A stretch of 64,000 nucleotides of DNA. Origin: CAYQLY01 sp964418605 (GTDB lineage Bacteria > Bacteroidota > Bacteroidia > Cytophagales > Cyclobacteriaceae). The notes under the pieces were generated by a model, which worked only from the letters and a program-made list of their open reading frames with translations, was not told where the DNA came from and did not search any database. Position numbers and translations under genes: made by a program. Shown here piece by piece: positions 50,296 through 58,167 of this stretch. The DNA lies in NCBI GenBank assembly GCA_964418605.1, contig CAYQLY010000003.1, positions 62,001-126,000 of the forward strand, read 5' to 3'. Every line of letters begins with the position of its first letter. Within the stretch, counting starts at the first letter, position 1.

Positions 50296-52395
50296 TTAAT
50301 CCAGTTCTAAATACACTGACATACCTTCTTGAATCTTAGTACCTTCTGGTAAAGATTGATTAGCTACTCTTCCTCTCCCAGAAAATACAACATCTAATCC
50401 TTTATTTTCAAGTATATAAATAGCATCTTTCAATGTCATACCGATTACATTCGGCATTTGTGATTGTTTAAAAGCATTAGGGATCCATTCTACTTTATTA
50501 TTAATAATCTTTGTAGTGACCCAATCTCCTATCACATCTGGCTGATAAGGGATTTTCAATTCTTCACATAAAGCAGTTAGATCTGACTGATACCCCGACT
50601 TAATAAAAGGAAAAATTTTCTCTTCTATTATACGATTACCAGCTTGGAAAGAGCGATACATCTCAGGATCTGTTGCATATACTTTGTCTGCCACTTCTTT
50701 AAAAACAGGAGCAGATACATCACTTCCATGTTGACGAAATCCTTTAGGCTCATCTATAACTACAATACAACTATAGGTAGGATTATCGGCAGGAAAGTAA
50801 CCAACAAAAGAGGTATAATAACTTGACGTATATCTTCCTTCTTTCATCTTTTGAGCAGTTCCTGTTTTACCAGCAATGCGATAAACTGTTCCTTTAACAT
50901 TACTTGCGGTTCCATTTTCAACAACACCCTCTAGCATCAGTTTTACTTTTTCCAATACCTTATTAGAGCATATCTTGCTATGTAAAGTAGGTGCTTCAAA
51001 TGTTTTAATCACTTGATCTGCTTTTTTAATACGTGTTGTAATAATAGGTGCTATCATTTTGCCTTTATTAGCAATCGCATTATAAAAGGTTAATATTTGA
51101 AGAGGTGAAATCTTTAATTCATATCCAATAGACATCCAGGGCAAAGAAAGTTTACTCCAAGTAGGATCGGATGGCGTTTTAACATAAGGGATAGACTCCC
51201 CCGTTAATTGAAATCCTAACGGTTGTGTAAGACCAAAATGATGTAAATAATCAATAAATTTTTGAGGTTGACTAGCAAATGTTTTAGTAATCAACTTCAT
51301 TGTACCAATATTAGATGATTTTTCAAAGACCTGTTTAACTGTTAAGACACCATAACCTTCAGGCTTTGCATCCGTAATAGCTTGTCCATAAAATGAATAC
51401 TTCCCATTCCCTGTATCAACTGTATCTGTGAGTTGGGTAGACGTTTCTTCAAATAAAGCTATCATAGAGGCTAATTTAAATGTAGAGCCTGGATCTGTAA
51501 GGCCTTGATTACCTACAGCATAATTATAGTCTTCAATATAATTACCCTCTTCATTTCTCCCTAAATTAACCATCGCTTTAATTTTTCCAGTCTTAACTTC
51601 CATCAACACAAGACACCCATATGATGCTTCATGTTCATAGAGTGCTTTTAATAGCGCCGACTCTGCCACATCTTGCAAGTTAATATCAATCGTAGTTTCT
51701 ACATCATAACCATCTTCCGCTTTGACTTCAGAAACACCATATAGTGGGCGCCATGCACCACCTGCTATTTTCTGAAATAACGCTATACCATTTTGTCCAG
51801 CTAGTTCCTTATTAAAACTATACTCAATACCGGCACCTTGTTTATCTTCATTAATAAAGCCTATGGCACGACTTGCTAAGTACTTAAAGGGTAAAAAACG
51901 TCGTTCTATTCGCTCAAACAGCACACCACCTTTTAGTCTACCTAATCTAAAAATAGGCCATCTCAGCATTTTCTTTTTTTCTTGGTAATTAATATAAGAT
52001 CTATTCAAGACAAGGTATTTACGATTTGTAATACGTGCATCATGAATCCGTCGTTTATACTCTTGAGTAGAATAATCTTGAAAATAAGAAGATAATAAAA
52101 AAGCCAAAGAATCTATTCCTTTCTTGTAATACTCCTCATTTACTAAAGTAGGATCTATTGCTACACGATAAAATGGTAACGATGTAGCAAGTAATCCACC
52201 TTCTGAAGAATGAATATTACCTCTAACAGCCTTGATTGTTCTGTATTGAAGTCTTTCAACCTGAGAAGCTTTTACCCATTTATCTTTTTGCACAAATTGT
52301 ATTTGTGCTAGCCTGCCTATAACTAGAAAAGCAAACAAACACACGGCTATGAAAGCTACTCGTACACGTAATAAAATAGATCGTTTAATACTCAT
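50296..52395 (-). CDS. ftsI: Septal peptidoglycan transpeptidase FtsI (PBP) with C-terminal PASTA domain
   Basis: A 699-residue class B penicillin-binding protein: one N-terminal helix (about 10-30), a dimerisation domain and a transpeptidase domain with GSTFKLAS (SxxK), KSSNIG (SxN) and AGKTGTAQ (KTG). One PASTA-like repeat is at the C-terminus (about 632-699: MPNVIGMTLKDAIYILENKG). It cross-links peptidoglycan at the septum and is a beta-lactam target. It overlaps ftsL by 4 bases. Confidence 0.95.
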   Translation of the reverse strand: MSIKRSILLRVRVAFIAVCLFAFLVIGRLAQIQFVQKDKWVKASQVERLQYRTIKAVRGNIHSSEGGLLATSLPFYRVAIDPTLVNEEYYKKGIDSLAFLLSSYFQDYSTQEYKRRIHDARITNRKYLVLNRSYINYQEKKKMLRWPIFRLGRLKGGVLFERIERRFLPFKYLASRAIGFINEDKQGAGIEYSFNKELAGQNGIALFQKIAGGAWRPLYGVSEVKAEDGYDVETTIDINLQDVAESALLKALYEHEASYGCLVLMEVKTGKIKAMVNLGRNEEGNYIEDYNYAVGNQGLTDPGSTFKLASMIALFEETSTQLTDTVDTGNGKYSFYGQAITDAKPEGYGVLTVKQVFEKSSNIGTMKLITKTFASQPQKFIDYLHHFGLTQPLGFQLTGESIPYVKTPSDPTWSKLSLPWMSIGYELKISPLQILTFYNAIANKGKMIAPIITTRIKKADQVIKTFEAPTLHSKICSNKVLEKVKLMLEGVVENGTASNVKGTVYRIAGKTGTAQKMKEGRYTSSYYTSFVGYFPADNPTYSCIVVIDEPKGFRQHGSDVSAPVFKEVADKVYATDPEMYRSFQAGNRIIEEKIFPFIKSGYQSDLTALCEELKIPYQPDVIGDWVTTKIINNKVEWIPNAFKQSQMPNVIGMTLKDAIYILENKGLDVVFSGRGRVANQSLPEGTKIQEGMSVYLELD

Positions 52396-52763
52396 GGCTT
52401 ATCATAATTTATTTTAATAGGAGGTATTTTGCTTTCTTCCAATCCTAATGACTTTACCTTTTTGGCAATCTCTGATTGCTTACTTACATACATATAATCA
52501 GCTTTTAAGGTCGTATAATCTGCTCGCAGTTCCTCTACCTCAGATCTCAACTTATTAATTTCTCGAATCATTCGCTCTGCATAATGATTATTTCCGATAT
52601 AAAAAATAATAAGTAAAACAATATATAAAATACGTGGCAAGTATTTAATAGGGACTCCCTCTTGAAACATCTTATCCAACTTAAAGGATGTTTCCAACCA
52701 ACTAAACAACCCGCCTCCTTTTCCTGTGTTCTTTTTATTTATATTATTACCTTCGTGATTCAT
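52392..52763 (-). CDS. ftsL: FtsL-like division protein
   Basis: A 123-residue bitopic protein with one helix (about 45-63) and a coiled coil (about 65-112, with heptad-like ERMIREINKLRSEVEELRADYTTLK). Position between rsmH and ftsI is the standard place of ftsL, and length and layout fit the Bacteroidota form. It partners with FtsB and FtsQ in the divisome. It overlaps rsmH by 17 bases and ftsI by 4. Confidence 0.88.
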   Translation of the reverse strand: MNHEGNNINKKNTGKGGGLFSWLETSFKLDKMFQEGVPIKYLPRILYIVLLIIFYIGNNHYAERMIREINKLRSEVEELRADYTTLKADYMYVSKQSEIAKKVKSLGLEESKIPPIKINYDKP

Positions 52764-53670
52764 ATTCTATTTTTTCTGCTATTCTTAATTTGGCGCTACG
52801 CGATCTGTTGTTTTTTTCAATTTCTTCTACAGATGGCGTAAGTGGACGTGGCGTAATAGCTCGAAAAGGCTTTGCCACGTGGCCGTATATAATGTCTTTT
52901 TCTAGTTGACCATCTACATTGCCTTTATTAATCATATTTTTCACAATACGATCCTCCAATGAATGGTAAGAAATAACAACAAGACGTCCACCTTTTTTAA
53001 TTAAACTAGGCAGCTGTTGAAGCATTTCTCTTAATGAGATCATTTCATCATTAACCTCAATCCGTAAGGCTTGAAAAACTTGTGCATAATATTTAAAGCG
53101 TTCTTGAGATTTTGTATATCCATCTAATATAATTTTGAGCTGATCAATAGACCGAATAGGATTAGCCATTCTAGCTTTTACAATGGCAGCCGCTAATGTT
53201 TTAGCATTTCTCACCTCTCCATACAATCCTAATATATGATGAAGCTGTTCTTCACTATACTCATTAAGTATTTTTTCCGCTGTAAGAAGTTGGCGTTGAT
53301 CCATTCGCATATCTAAATTTCCACCTAACCTAGTAGAAAAACCTCGGTCACGTGTATCAATCTGATACGAGGAAATGCCTAAATCAGCTAGTACACCATC
53401 TACTTGCATAATCTGGTATAATTTTAAATAATTTTTCAAATATCTAAAATTAGCTTCTATAAATGTAAATCCAGGGTGGCTAACTAAGGCAGCTTGCTTG
53501 GCAGCATCACTATCTTGATCAAAAGCAAAAAGCTTTCCAGTTGTAATATGCTTTAAAATTTCTTTACTATGCCCTCCACCACCAAATGTAAGATCAACAT
53601 AAATGCCATTAGGATTTATATTAAGACCTTCAACAGCAACGGAAAGTAAAACAGGTTGATGATAACTCAC
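52747..53670 (-). CDS. rsmH: 16S rRNA m4C1402 methyltransferase RsmH
   Basis: A 307-residue SAM-dependent methyltransferase that modifies N4 of C1402 in 16S rRNA. Motifs are HQPVLLSVAVEGL, YVDLTFGGGGHSKEIL, GKLFAFDQDSDAA, VDGVLADLGISSYQIDTRDRGFS, FQALRIEVNDE and GGRLVVISYHSLEDRIVKNM. It opens the division cluster here; the usual mraZ gene upstream is replaced by a rhomboid gene. Confidence 0.96.
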   Translation of the reverse strand: MSYHQPVLLSVAVEGLNINPNGIYVDLTFGGGGHSKEILKHITTGKLFAFDQDSDAAKQAALVSHPGFTFIEANFRYLKNYLKLYQIMQVDGVLADLGISSYQIDTRDRGFSTRLGGNLDMRMDQRQLLTAEKILNEYSEEQLHHILGLYGEVRNAKTLAAAIVKARMANPIRSIDQLKIILDGYTKSQERFKYYAQVFQALRIEVNDEMISLREMLQQLPSLIKKGGRLVVISYHSLEDRIVKNMINKGNVDGQLEKDIIYGHVAKPFRAITPRPLTPSVEEIEKNNRSRSAKLRIAEKIEYESRR

Positions 53671-53716
53671 TCTACAATATATTTATATTATATAATTCTA
53701 ACAGCAAATCTACGAA

Positions 53717-54571
53717 CTATATTGGATCCCGTATTTTAACTTTTTTATTATACATCATCGTGGCTATAATGACCCCTCCCAATGCACCACCTAAATGAGC
53801 AAAATAGGCTGTACCACTAGTGCTGGGATTATCAGGCATAGCAAACATCAAGAGAGCCAAAAATGCAATCACTTTTCCTCTTATTGGAAAATAGTATGAT
53901 TTTACTGTCCAAACAAGCTTATTGGAAAGAAAAACAATAAAAGCCATAACAACACCAAAAGCAGCTCCAGAGGCACCATTCAGCCTTCCATTTTTCTTTG
54001 CGGTAATAAGTTGATTAATCTTCTCGATTGCTCCTACTAACGATTCACTATCCAAAGACGTTTTAGTAGAATAGTCATGGATTACGGTACGATTATATTT
54101 ATAATTAGTCGGATCATGCGTGTTCACAAACGATACAAACGAATCTAATGAAGGGTTACTCAAAAAACGTCTGTAAGCAGCCTCCATCTGTTCTATACAA
54201 CTCCAATTATATGCCCAATGAACACAGCAAGAAATGAGACCAGCAAAAATATAGATGACTAAAAAACGTACTGATCCAATGGCTTTCTCCAACGGTGTAC
54301 CAAAAATGACCAACACCACCATATTATAAAGAACATGGGAAAGATCGGTGTGTAGAAACATATATGTAAAAAACTGATATGGCCTAAACAAAGGTGAGCC
54401 AACATAGAAAAAAGAAAAACGATCAGGGGAAAAATTTATGTTGCCAATAGGCAGTTTATTTTCCATGAGAACCAATGTGATATTAATAAACACAAGTGTA
54501 AATACAACAGGAGGGAAAAAGAATCCTATGCCCTGCCGAATATTATTTAAAAAGTGTAGCAATCGTTTCAT
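53717..54571 (-). CDS. Rhomboid family intramembrane serine protease
   Basis: A 284-residue protein with about six helices. The rhomboid signature is present: the Asn-containing LYNMVVLVIFGTPLE, the nucleophile Ser in NGASGAAFGVVMAF and the His in YFAHLGGALGG. An extra soluble stretch of about 75 residues (roughly 115-195) separates the early helices from the active-site helix; this is unusual in length. The start lies inside the end of mutL (29-base overlap); no other Met fits before the first helix. Substrates are unknown. Confidence 0.88.
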   Translation of the reverse strand: MKRLLHFLNNIRQGIGFFFPPVVFTLVFINITLVLMENKLPIGNINFSPDRFSFFYVGSPLFRPYQFFTYMFLHTDLSHVLYNMVVLVIFGTPLEKAIGSVRFLVIYIFAGLISCCVHWAYNWSCIEQMEAAYRRFLSNPSLDSFVSFVNTHDPTNYKYNRTVIHDYSTKTSLDSESLVGAIEKINQLITAKKNGRLNGASGAAFGVVMAFIVFLSNKLVWTVKSYYFPIRGKVIAFLALLMFAMPDNPSTSGTAYFAHLGGALGGVIIATMMYNKKVKIRDPI

Positions 54572-56309
54572 CAGTTAAAAAAGTATATATACATACACCA
54601 CTTGGCGTATGCAATGGATTAGCACAAGCAAACAATTGATTAACCAAGGCATTCATTTCTTGAGAGGACAGCAAACGTACATAACAATTCGAAGCTCTTT
54701 TAGCCAATGTGCGAGCCAATTTTTCTTTTTTGGAATTTTTTATTTCGGCAGGATAGTGTAAAAACTGATATAACAATTCTTCTACTATTTTTTCCTCTTC
54801 TCCTAGTGGGATATCTGCAGGAATACCATATACGATTGCACTGTTTTTATCACTAAGCTCTATTTTAAAGCCAAGCGAATTCATCTCATGAGACAGCTCC
54901 GATAAAATTTGAAAATCAGCTGAATTTAATTCTATTTTCTGAGGAAATAATAATTGTTGAGATGCACCATTCTTATATTCCAAAAGAGAAACATAATTTT
55001 CGTAGACTATACGCTCGTGGGCTGCACACTGATCTACCAGTATAAGTCCTTGTTTAGTCTGAGCAATAATATATCTTCGGTTAATCTGATAAGGCTGCAC
55101 ATCTGATGATACCTGCTGTTGCAAAAACTCAATTCCATTAGCTACCTTCTCCGAAGGAATTTGTGTTTTATAAAAATTAAGCTTAGAAGATGAAAAATCA
55201 GTCAAACGATCATCCTTATACTTTTCTAATGAGCCATTTCCAAGCGATGTTTCTTTCTTCTCATCGTAGACTGTTGATAAAAAGCTAACAGGCTGCTCAA
55301 AGTCCAACGAAGGTGTAACATGGTGTGTTGAAAGTGCTTTTCGAACAGTAGCTTGCAAAATAGCATAAATCATTTTTTCATCATCAAACTTGATTTCTGT
55401 TTTAGTCGGATGAACATTGACATCAATATGTTGAGGATCTATCGTTATAAAAAGAGCATAAAAAGGAAAATTACCATCAGAAAGTAATCCTTCAAATGCA
55501 TTCATAACTGCATGATGCAAATACGGGCTTTTAACAAACCGTTTATTTACAAAGAAAAACTGATCACCTCTGGTTTTTTTAGAGAACTGAGGCTTACCAA
55601 CATAGCCTTCTATCTGAACAAGATCTGTACCCTCTTGACAAGCAACTAATTGCTCTTGATACGATTTACCAAATAGACCTACAATACGCTGACTTAATTT
55701 GGAAGCAGGAAGATTATACAATTCTTCTTCATTCTGATAAAAAGAGAAAGCAATAGCAGGATAACAAAGCGCTAACCGTTGAAACTCTTCTAAAATATGT
55801 TTACTTTCTACCGCGTTCGATTTTAAAAAATTTCGACGTGCTGGAATATTAAAAAACAGATTTTTAACTACAATAGAAGTACCTGTTGCTACTTGAAAAG
55901 GCTCCTGGCTTTTAAACACAGATCCTTCGATAATAACACATGTTCCATGTTCATCTTCCTTGCGTTTTGTACGCAATTCCACTTGAGCAACAGCAGCAAT
56001 AGAGGCCATGGCCTCTCCGCGAAATCCAAGTGTATATAATCGAAATAAATCATCTGCTGAAACTAGCTTAGATGTTGCATGTCGCTCAAAACACATCCGC
56101 GCATCGACTTCAGACATGCCTAACCCATTATCAATAATCTGAATAAATGTTTTTCCACCTTCTTTCACCAAAACCTGAATAGTTGTAGCCTGTGCATCAA
56201 TCGCATTCTCCAACAATTCTTTTACAACAGATGAGGGACGCTGCACAACCTCACCTGCTGCAATTTGATTGGCGATAGAATCGGGCAATAAACGAATGAT
56301 ATCTTTCAT
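54543..56309 (-). CDS. mutL: DNA mismatch repair protein MutL
   Basis: A 588-residue protein. The N-terminal GHKL ATPase is complete (IAAGEVVQRPSSVVKELLENAIDA, IIDNGLGM, RHATSK, TLGFRGEAMASIA). The C-terminal dimer domain has the endonuclease region DQCAAHERIVYE, where the common DQHA has Cys in the His place, and a short CANPLHTPSGV near the end. MutL links MutS recognition to strand removal. The Cys change may weaken metal binding or be a lineage variant. It overlaps the rhomboid gene. Confidence 0.95.
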   Translation of the reverse strand: MKDIIRLLPDSIANQIAAGEVVQRPSSVVKELLENAIDAQATTIQVLVKEGGKTFIQIIDNGLGMSEVDARMCFERHATSKLVSADDLFRLYTLGFRGEAMASIAAVAQVELRTKRKEDEHGTCVIIEGSVFKSQEPFQVATGTSIVVKNLFFNIPARRNFLKSNAVESKHILEEFQRLALCYPAIAFSFYQNEEELYNLPASKLSQRIVGLFGKSYQEQLVACQEGTDLVQIEGYVGKPQFSKKTRGDQFFFVNKRFVKSPYLHHAVMNAFEGLLSDGNFPFYALFITIDPQHIDVNVHPTKTEIKFDDEKMIYAILQATVRKALSTHHVTPSLDFEQPVSFLSTVYDEKKETSLGNGSLEKYKDDRLTDFSSSKLNFYKTQIPSEKVANGIEFLQQQVSSDVQPYQINRRYIIAQTKQGLILVDQCAAHERIVYENYVSLLEYKNGASQQLLFPQKIELNSADFQILSELSHEMNSLGFKIELSDKNSAIVYGIPADIPLGEEEKIVEELLYQFLHYPAEIKNSKKEKLARTLAKRASNCYVRLLSSQEMNALVNQLFACANPLHTPSGVCIYTFLTDETIATLFK

Positions 56310-56448
56310 GATCTATATGTGATTCTCTTCTCTAACTAATCATTATTACAGCACAATATATAAAGATAAAACTTATTTCTAAAAATTGGTAAAATAAAGA
56401 CTACCGAATCTATTTTTGCCTTTATCTATATTCAAAAAGATTATTATA

Positions 56449-57297
56449 CTACTGAATAACAACTACTTTCTTAGTTACAGCAGAAGCCCGAAAAAGACCC
56501 AAAGCCTGACCTGAGATTGTATTAGAAGGATTCACCGGGGGCGGGCTAAATAATCCACCATCATTATTTAACAAATTTCTAAATTGACTATAATAATCAT
56601 ACGCTTCCTTAGTTAAAGAATGAAAATAAAGAACCAACGTATCCTTTTCATCAAATGCATAAGAAAGCTCCCAATTTTTAATTTGATTAGTTTTTAACAA
56701 GGTAGAAGATCGCAGTCGAATATCATTCCCGCGATTATACAATGTATCATTGCGATACGTGTAATACCGAAAATAAAAAAGATCTTTTTCAGGTTGAACA
56801 GGAAATGTCAAATCAAAAAAAACATAATACCCTTTTCGTCGAAATGTATTTCCAGGGTTATAGATAACCGCATTCAACTTAGCATCAACCGGGAAAGGCA
56901 TATAAGCCGTCGCATTATAGACCTGCCCTTGGTAATTAACGGATAAAAAATAAGTTCTTCCGGGCTTGCCTTGAAGCAAAGTTGTCTGATAAACTCCAGG
57001 CTTATCTTTTAGAGAAATTAATGTCTCCTCATAGCCAATATCATCTTTCACTATCACAATTGCATCGGAAACCGCAGGTGGTTTACTCTTATCATAAAAA
57101 TCTCCCGTTAAGGAAAGTTGAATATAATAGGGGCCGGGCTGATCCGTGATAAGGCCCTCAATAACTAAACGAGGACGAGCGTTATTCAAAGGAACTTCTA
57201 CTACTTTTTGACACCCTATTTGAAAACAACTAATTATTACAAATAGAATTACTTCCACTTTGCAAAAACTAAAAAAACAAACATCTTCTTTATACAT
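56449..57297 (-). CDS. DUF4249 lipoprotein, copy 1
   Basis: A 282-residue lipoprotein with lipobox FQIGC followed by QKVVEVPLNN. A beta-sandwich of the DUF4249 family follows: RPRLVIEGLITDQPGPYYIQLS at the start, and NDGGLFSPPPVNPSNTISGQALGLFRAS near the end. In Bacteroidota these lie beside a TonB receptor and are thought to act as its surface lipoprotein partner. It is a tandem paralogue of the next gene upstream, with a 96-base stretch conserved between them. Confidence 0.88.
   Translation of the reverse strand: MYKEDVCFFSFCKVEVILFVIISCFQIGCQKVVEVPLNNARPRLVIEGLITDQPGPYYIQLSLTGDFYDKSKPPAVSDAIVIVKDDIGYEETLISLKDKPGVYQTTLLQGKPGRTYFLSVNYQGQVYNATAYMPFPVDAKLNAVIYNPGNTFRRKGYYVFFDLTFPVQPEKDLFYFRYYTYRNDTLYNRGNDIRLRSSTLLKTNQIKNWELSYAFDEKDTLVLYFHSLTKEAYDYYSQFRNLLNNDGGLFSPPPVNPSNTISGQALGLFRASAVTKKVVVIQ
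57121..57216. repeat. Conserved 96-base stretch, copy 1 of the DUF4249 duplication
   Basis: By eye, about 80 of 96 bases are the same as 57979-58074, without gaps. Both stretches encode the N-terminal part of the DUF4249 proteins. Confidence 0.75.
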
Positions 57298-57306
57298 TTT
57301 ATTTTT

Positions 57307-58152
57307 TTAAGGTATAATAATTTGAGTAGATGTAACAGACGATGCCCGAAACAATCCCAATGCCTGATTACTTATGTTGCCAGATGGATTAACCGGAGGC
57401 GGACTAAAAAGTCCTCCATCATTAAATAAGAGTTGTTGTAACTGATTATAATAATCAGAATGAAATTGATCTAATGAATGCATTTCAATATGCACTGTAT
57501 CTTTCGGTTCAAAATTGTAAGGCAGCTCAAGATCTTTCAACTTATCTTTCAAAAAGCGATCATCACCGAGAAGGTAATCATTAGGGCCATTATATAATGA
57601 GTCATTTTTAGATACAAAAACCCTCCAATATGAAACATCTGAGTTTTGTTTTTTTAAATTAATATCAAAATAAAGATAATATCCTTTTTTTCTAAACACA
57701 TCCCCTTCTACATAATCAATACGGGACAACACAATACTTTTAGCTGGGATAGGGTGCATATACGATGTAGCCTCATACACTTGGCCATTATATTGAATTT
57801 TTAAATAATAAGCTCTTCCTGCAACACCCTGTAAAATAGTTGTTTGATAGACGCCTTTCTGATTTGGAGCAGGAACAAGTATATCTTTATTACCTTCGCT
57901 ATCAGAAATAGTAACCACTGCATCTTCTACATGTGGGGTTTCCCCTAACTTATAATAATCCCCAGTAGTAGAAATTTTAATATAGTAGGGCCCTGGCTTA
58001 TCCGTTATAAGGCCATCCACAACCAAACGAGGACGAGTATTATTCAAAGGGACTTCTATAATTTTTTGACATCCCACAAACACAGATACAAAAAAAACAA
58101 CACAGATGTAGAATAAATTTATTCTACATTTATATTTAGATACTATATTCAT
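57307..58152 (-). CDS. DUF4249 lipoprotein, copy 2
   Basis: A 281-residue lipoprotein with lipobox FVGC then QKIIEVPLNN. Same family and layout as copy 1, including PRLVVDGLITDKPGPYYIKIS and NDGGLFSPPPVNPSGNISNQALGLFRAS. The middle part (about 130-230) has diverged more, so the two may bind different ligands or act as a pair. It lies 9 bases from copy 1 and 15 bases from the TonB receptor gene on the same strand. Confidence 0.88.
   Translation of the reverse strand: MNIVSKYKCRINLFYICVVFFVSVFVGCQKIIEVPLNNTRPRLVVDGLITDKPGPYYIKISTTGDYYKLGETPHVEDAVVTISDSEGNKDILVPAPNQKGVYQTTILQGVAGRAYYLKIQYNGQVYEATSYMHPIPAKSIVLSRIDYVEGDVFRKKGYYLYFDINLKKQNSDVSYWRVFVSKNDSLYNGPNDYLLGDDRFLKDKLKDLELPYNFEPKDTVHIEMHSLDQFHSDYYNQLQQLLFNDGGLFSPPPVNPSGNISNQALGLFRASSVTSTQIIIP
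57979..58074. repeat. Conserved 96-base stretch, copy 2 of the DUF4249 duplication
   Basis: Partner of 57121-57216, offset by 858 bases, matching the gene spacing and supporting a tandem gene duplication. Confidence 0.75.
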
Positions 58153-58167
58153 TTTTTTATAAAAAAA

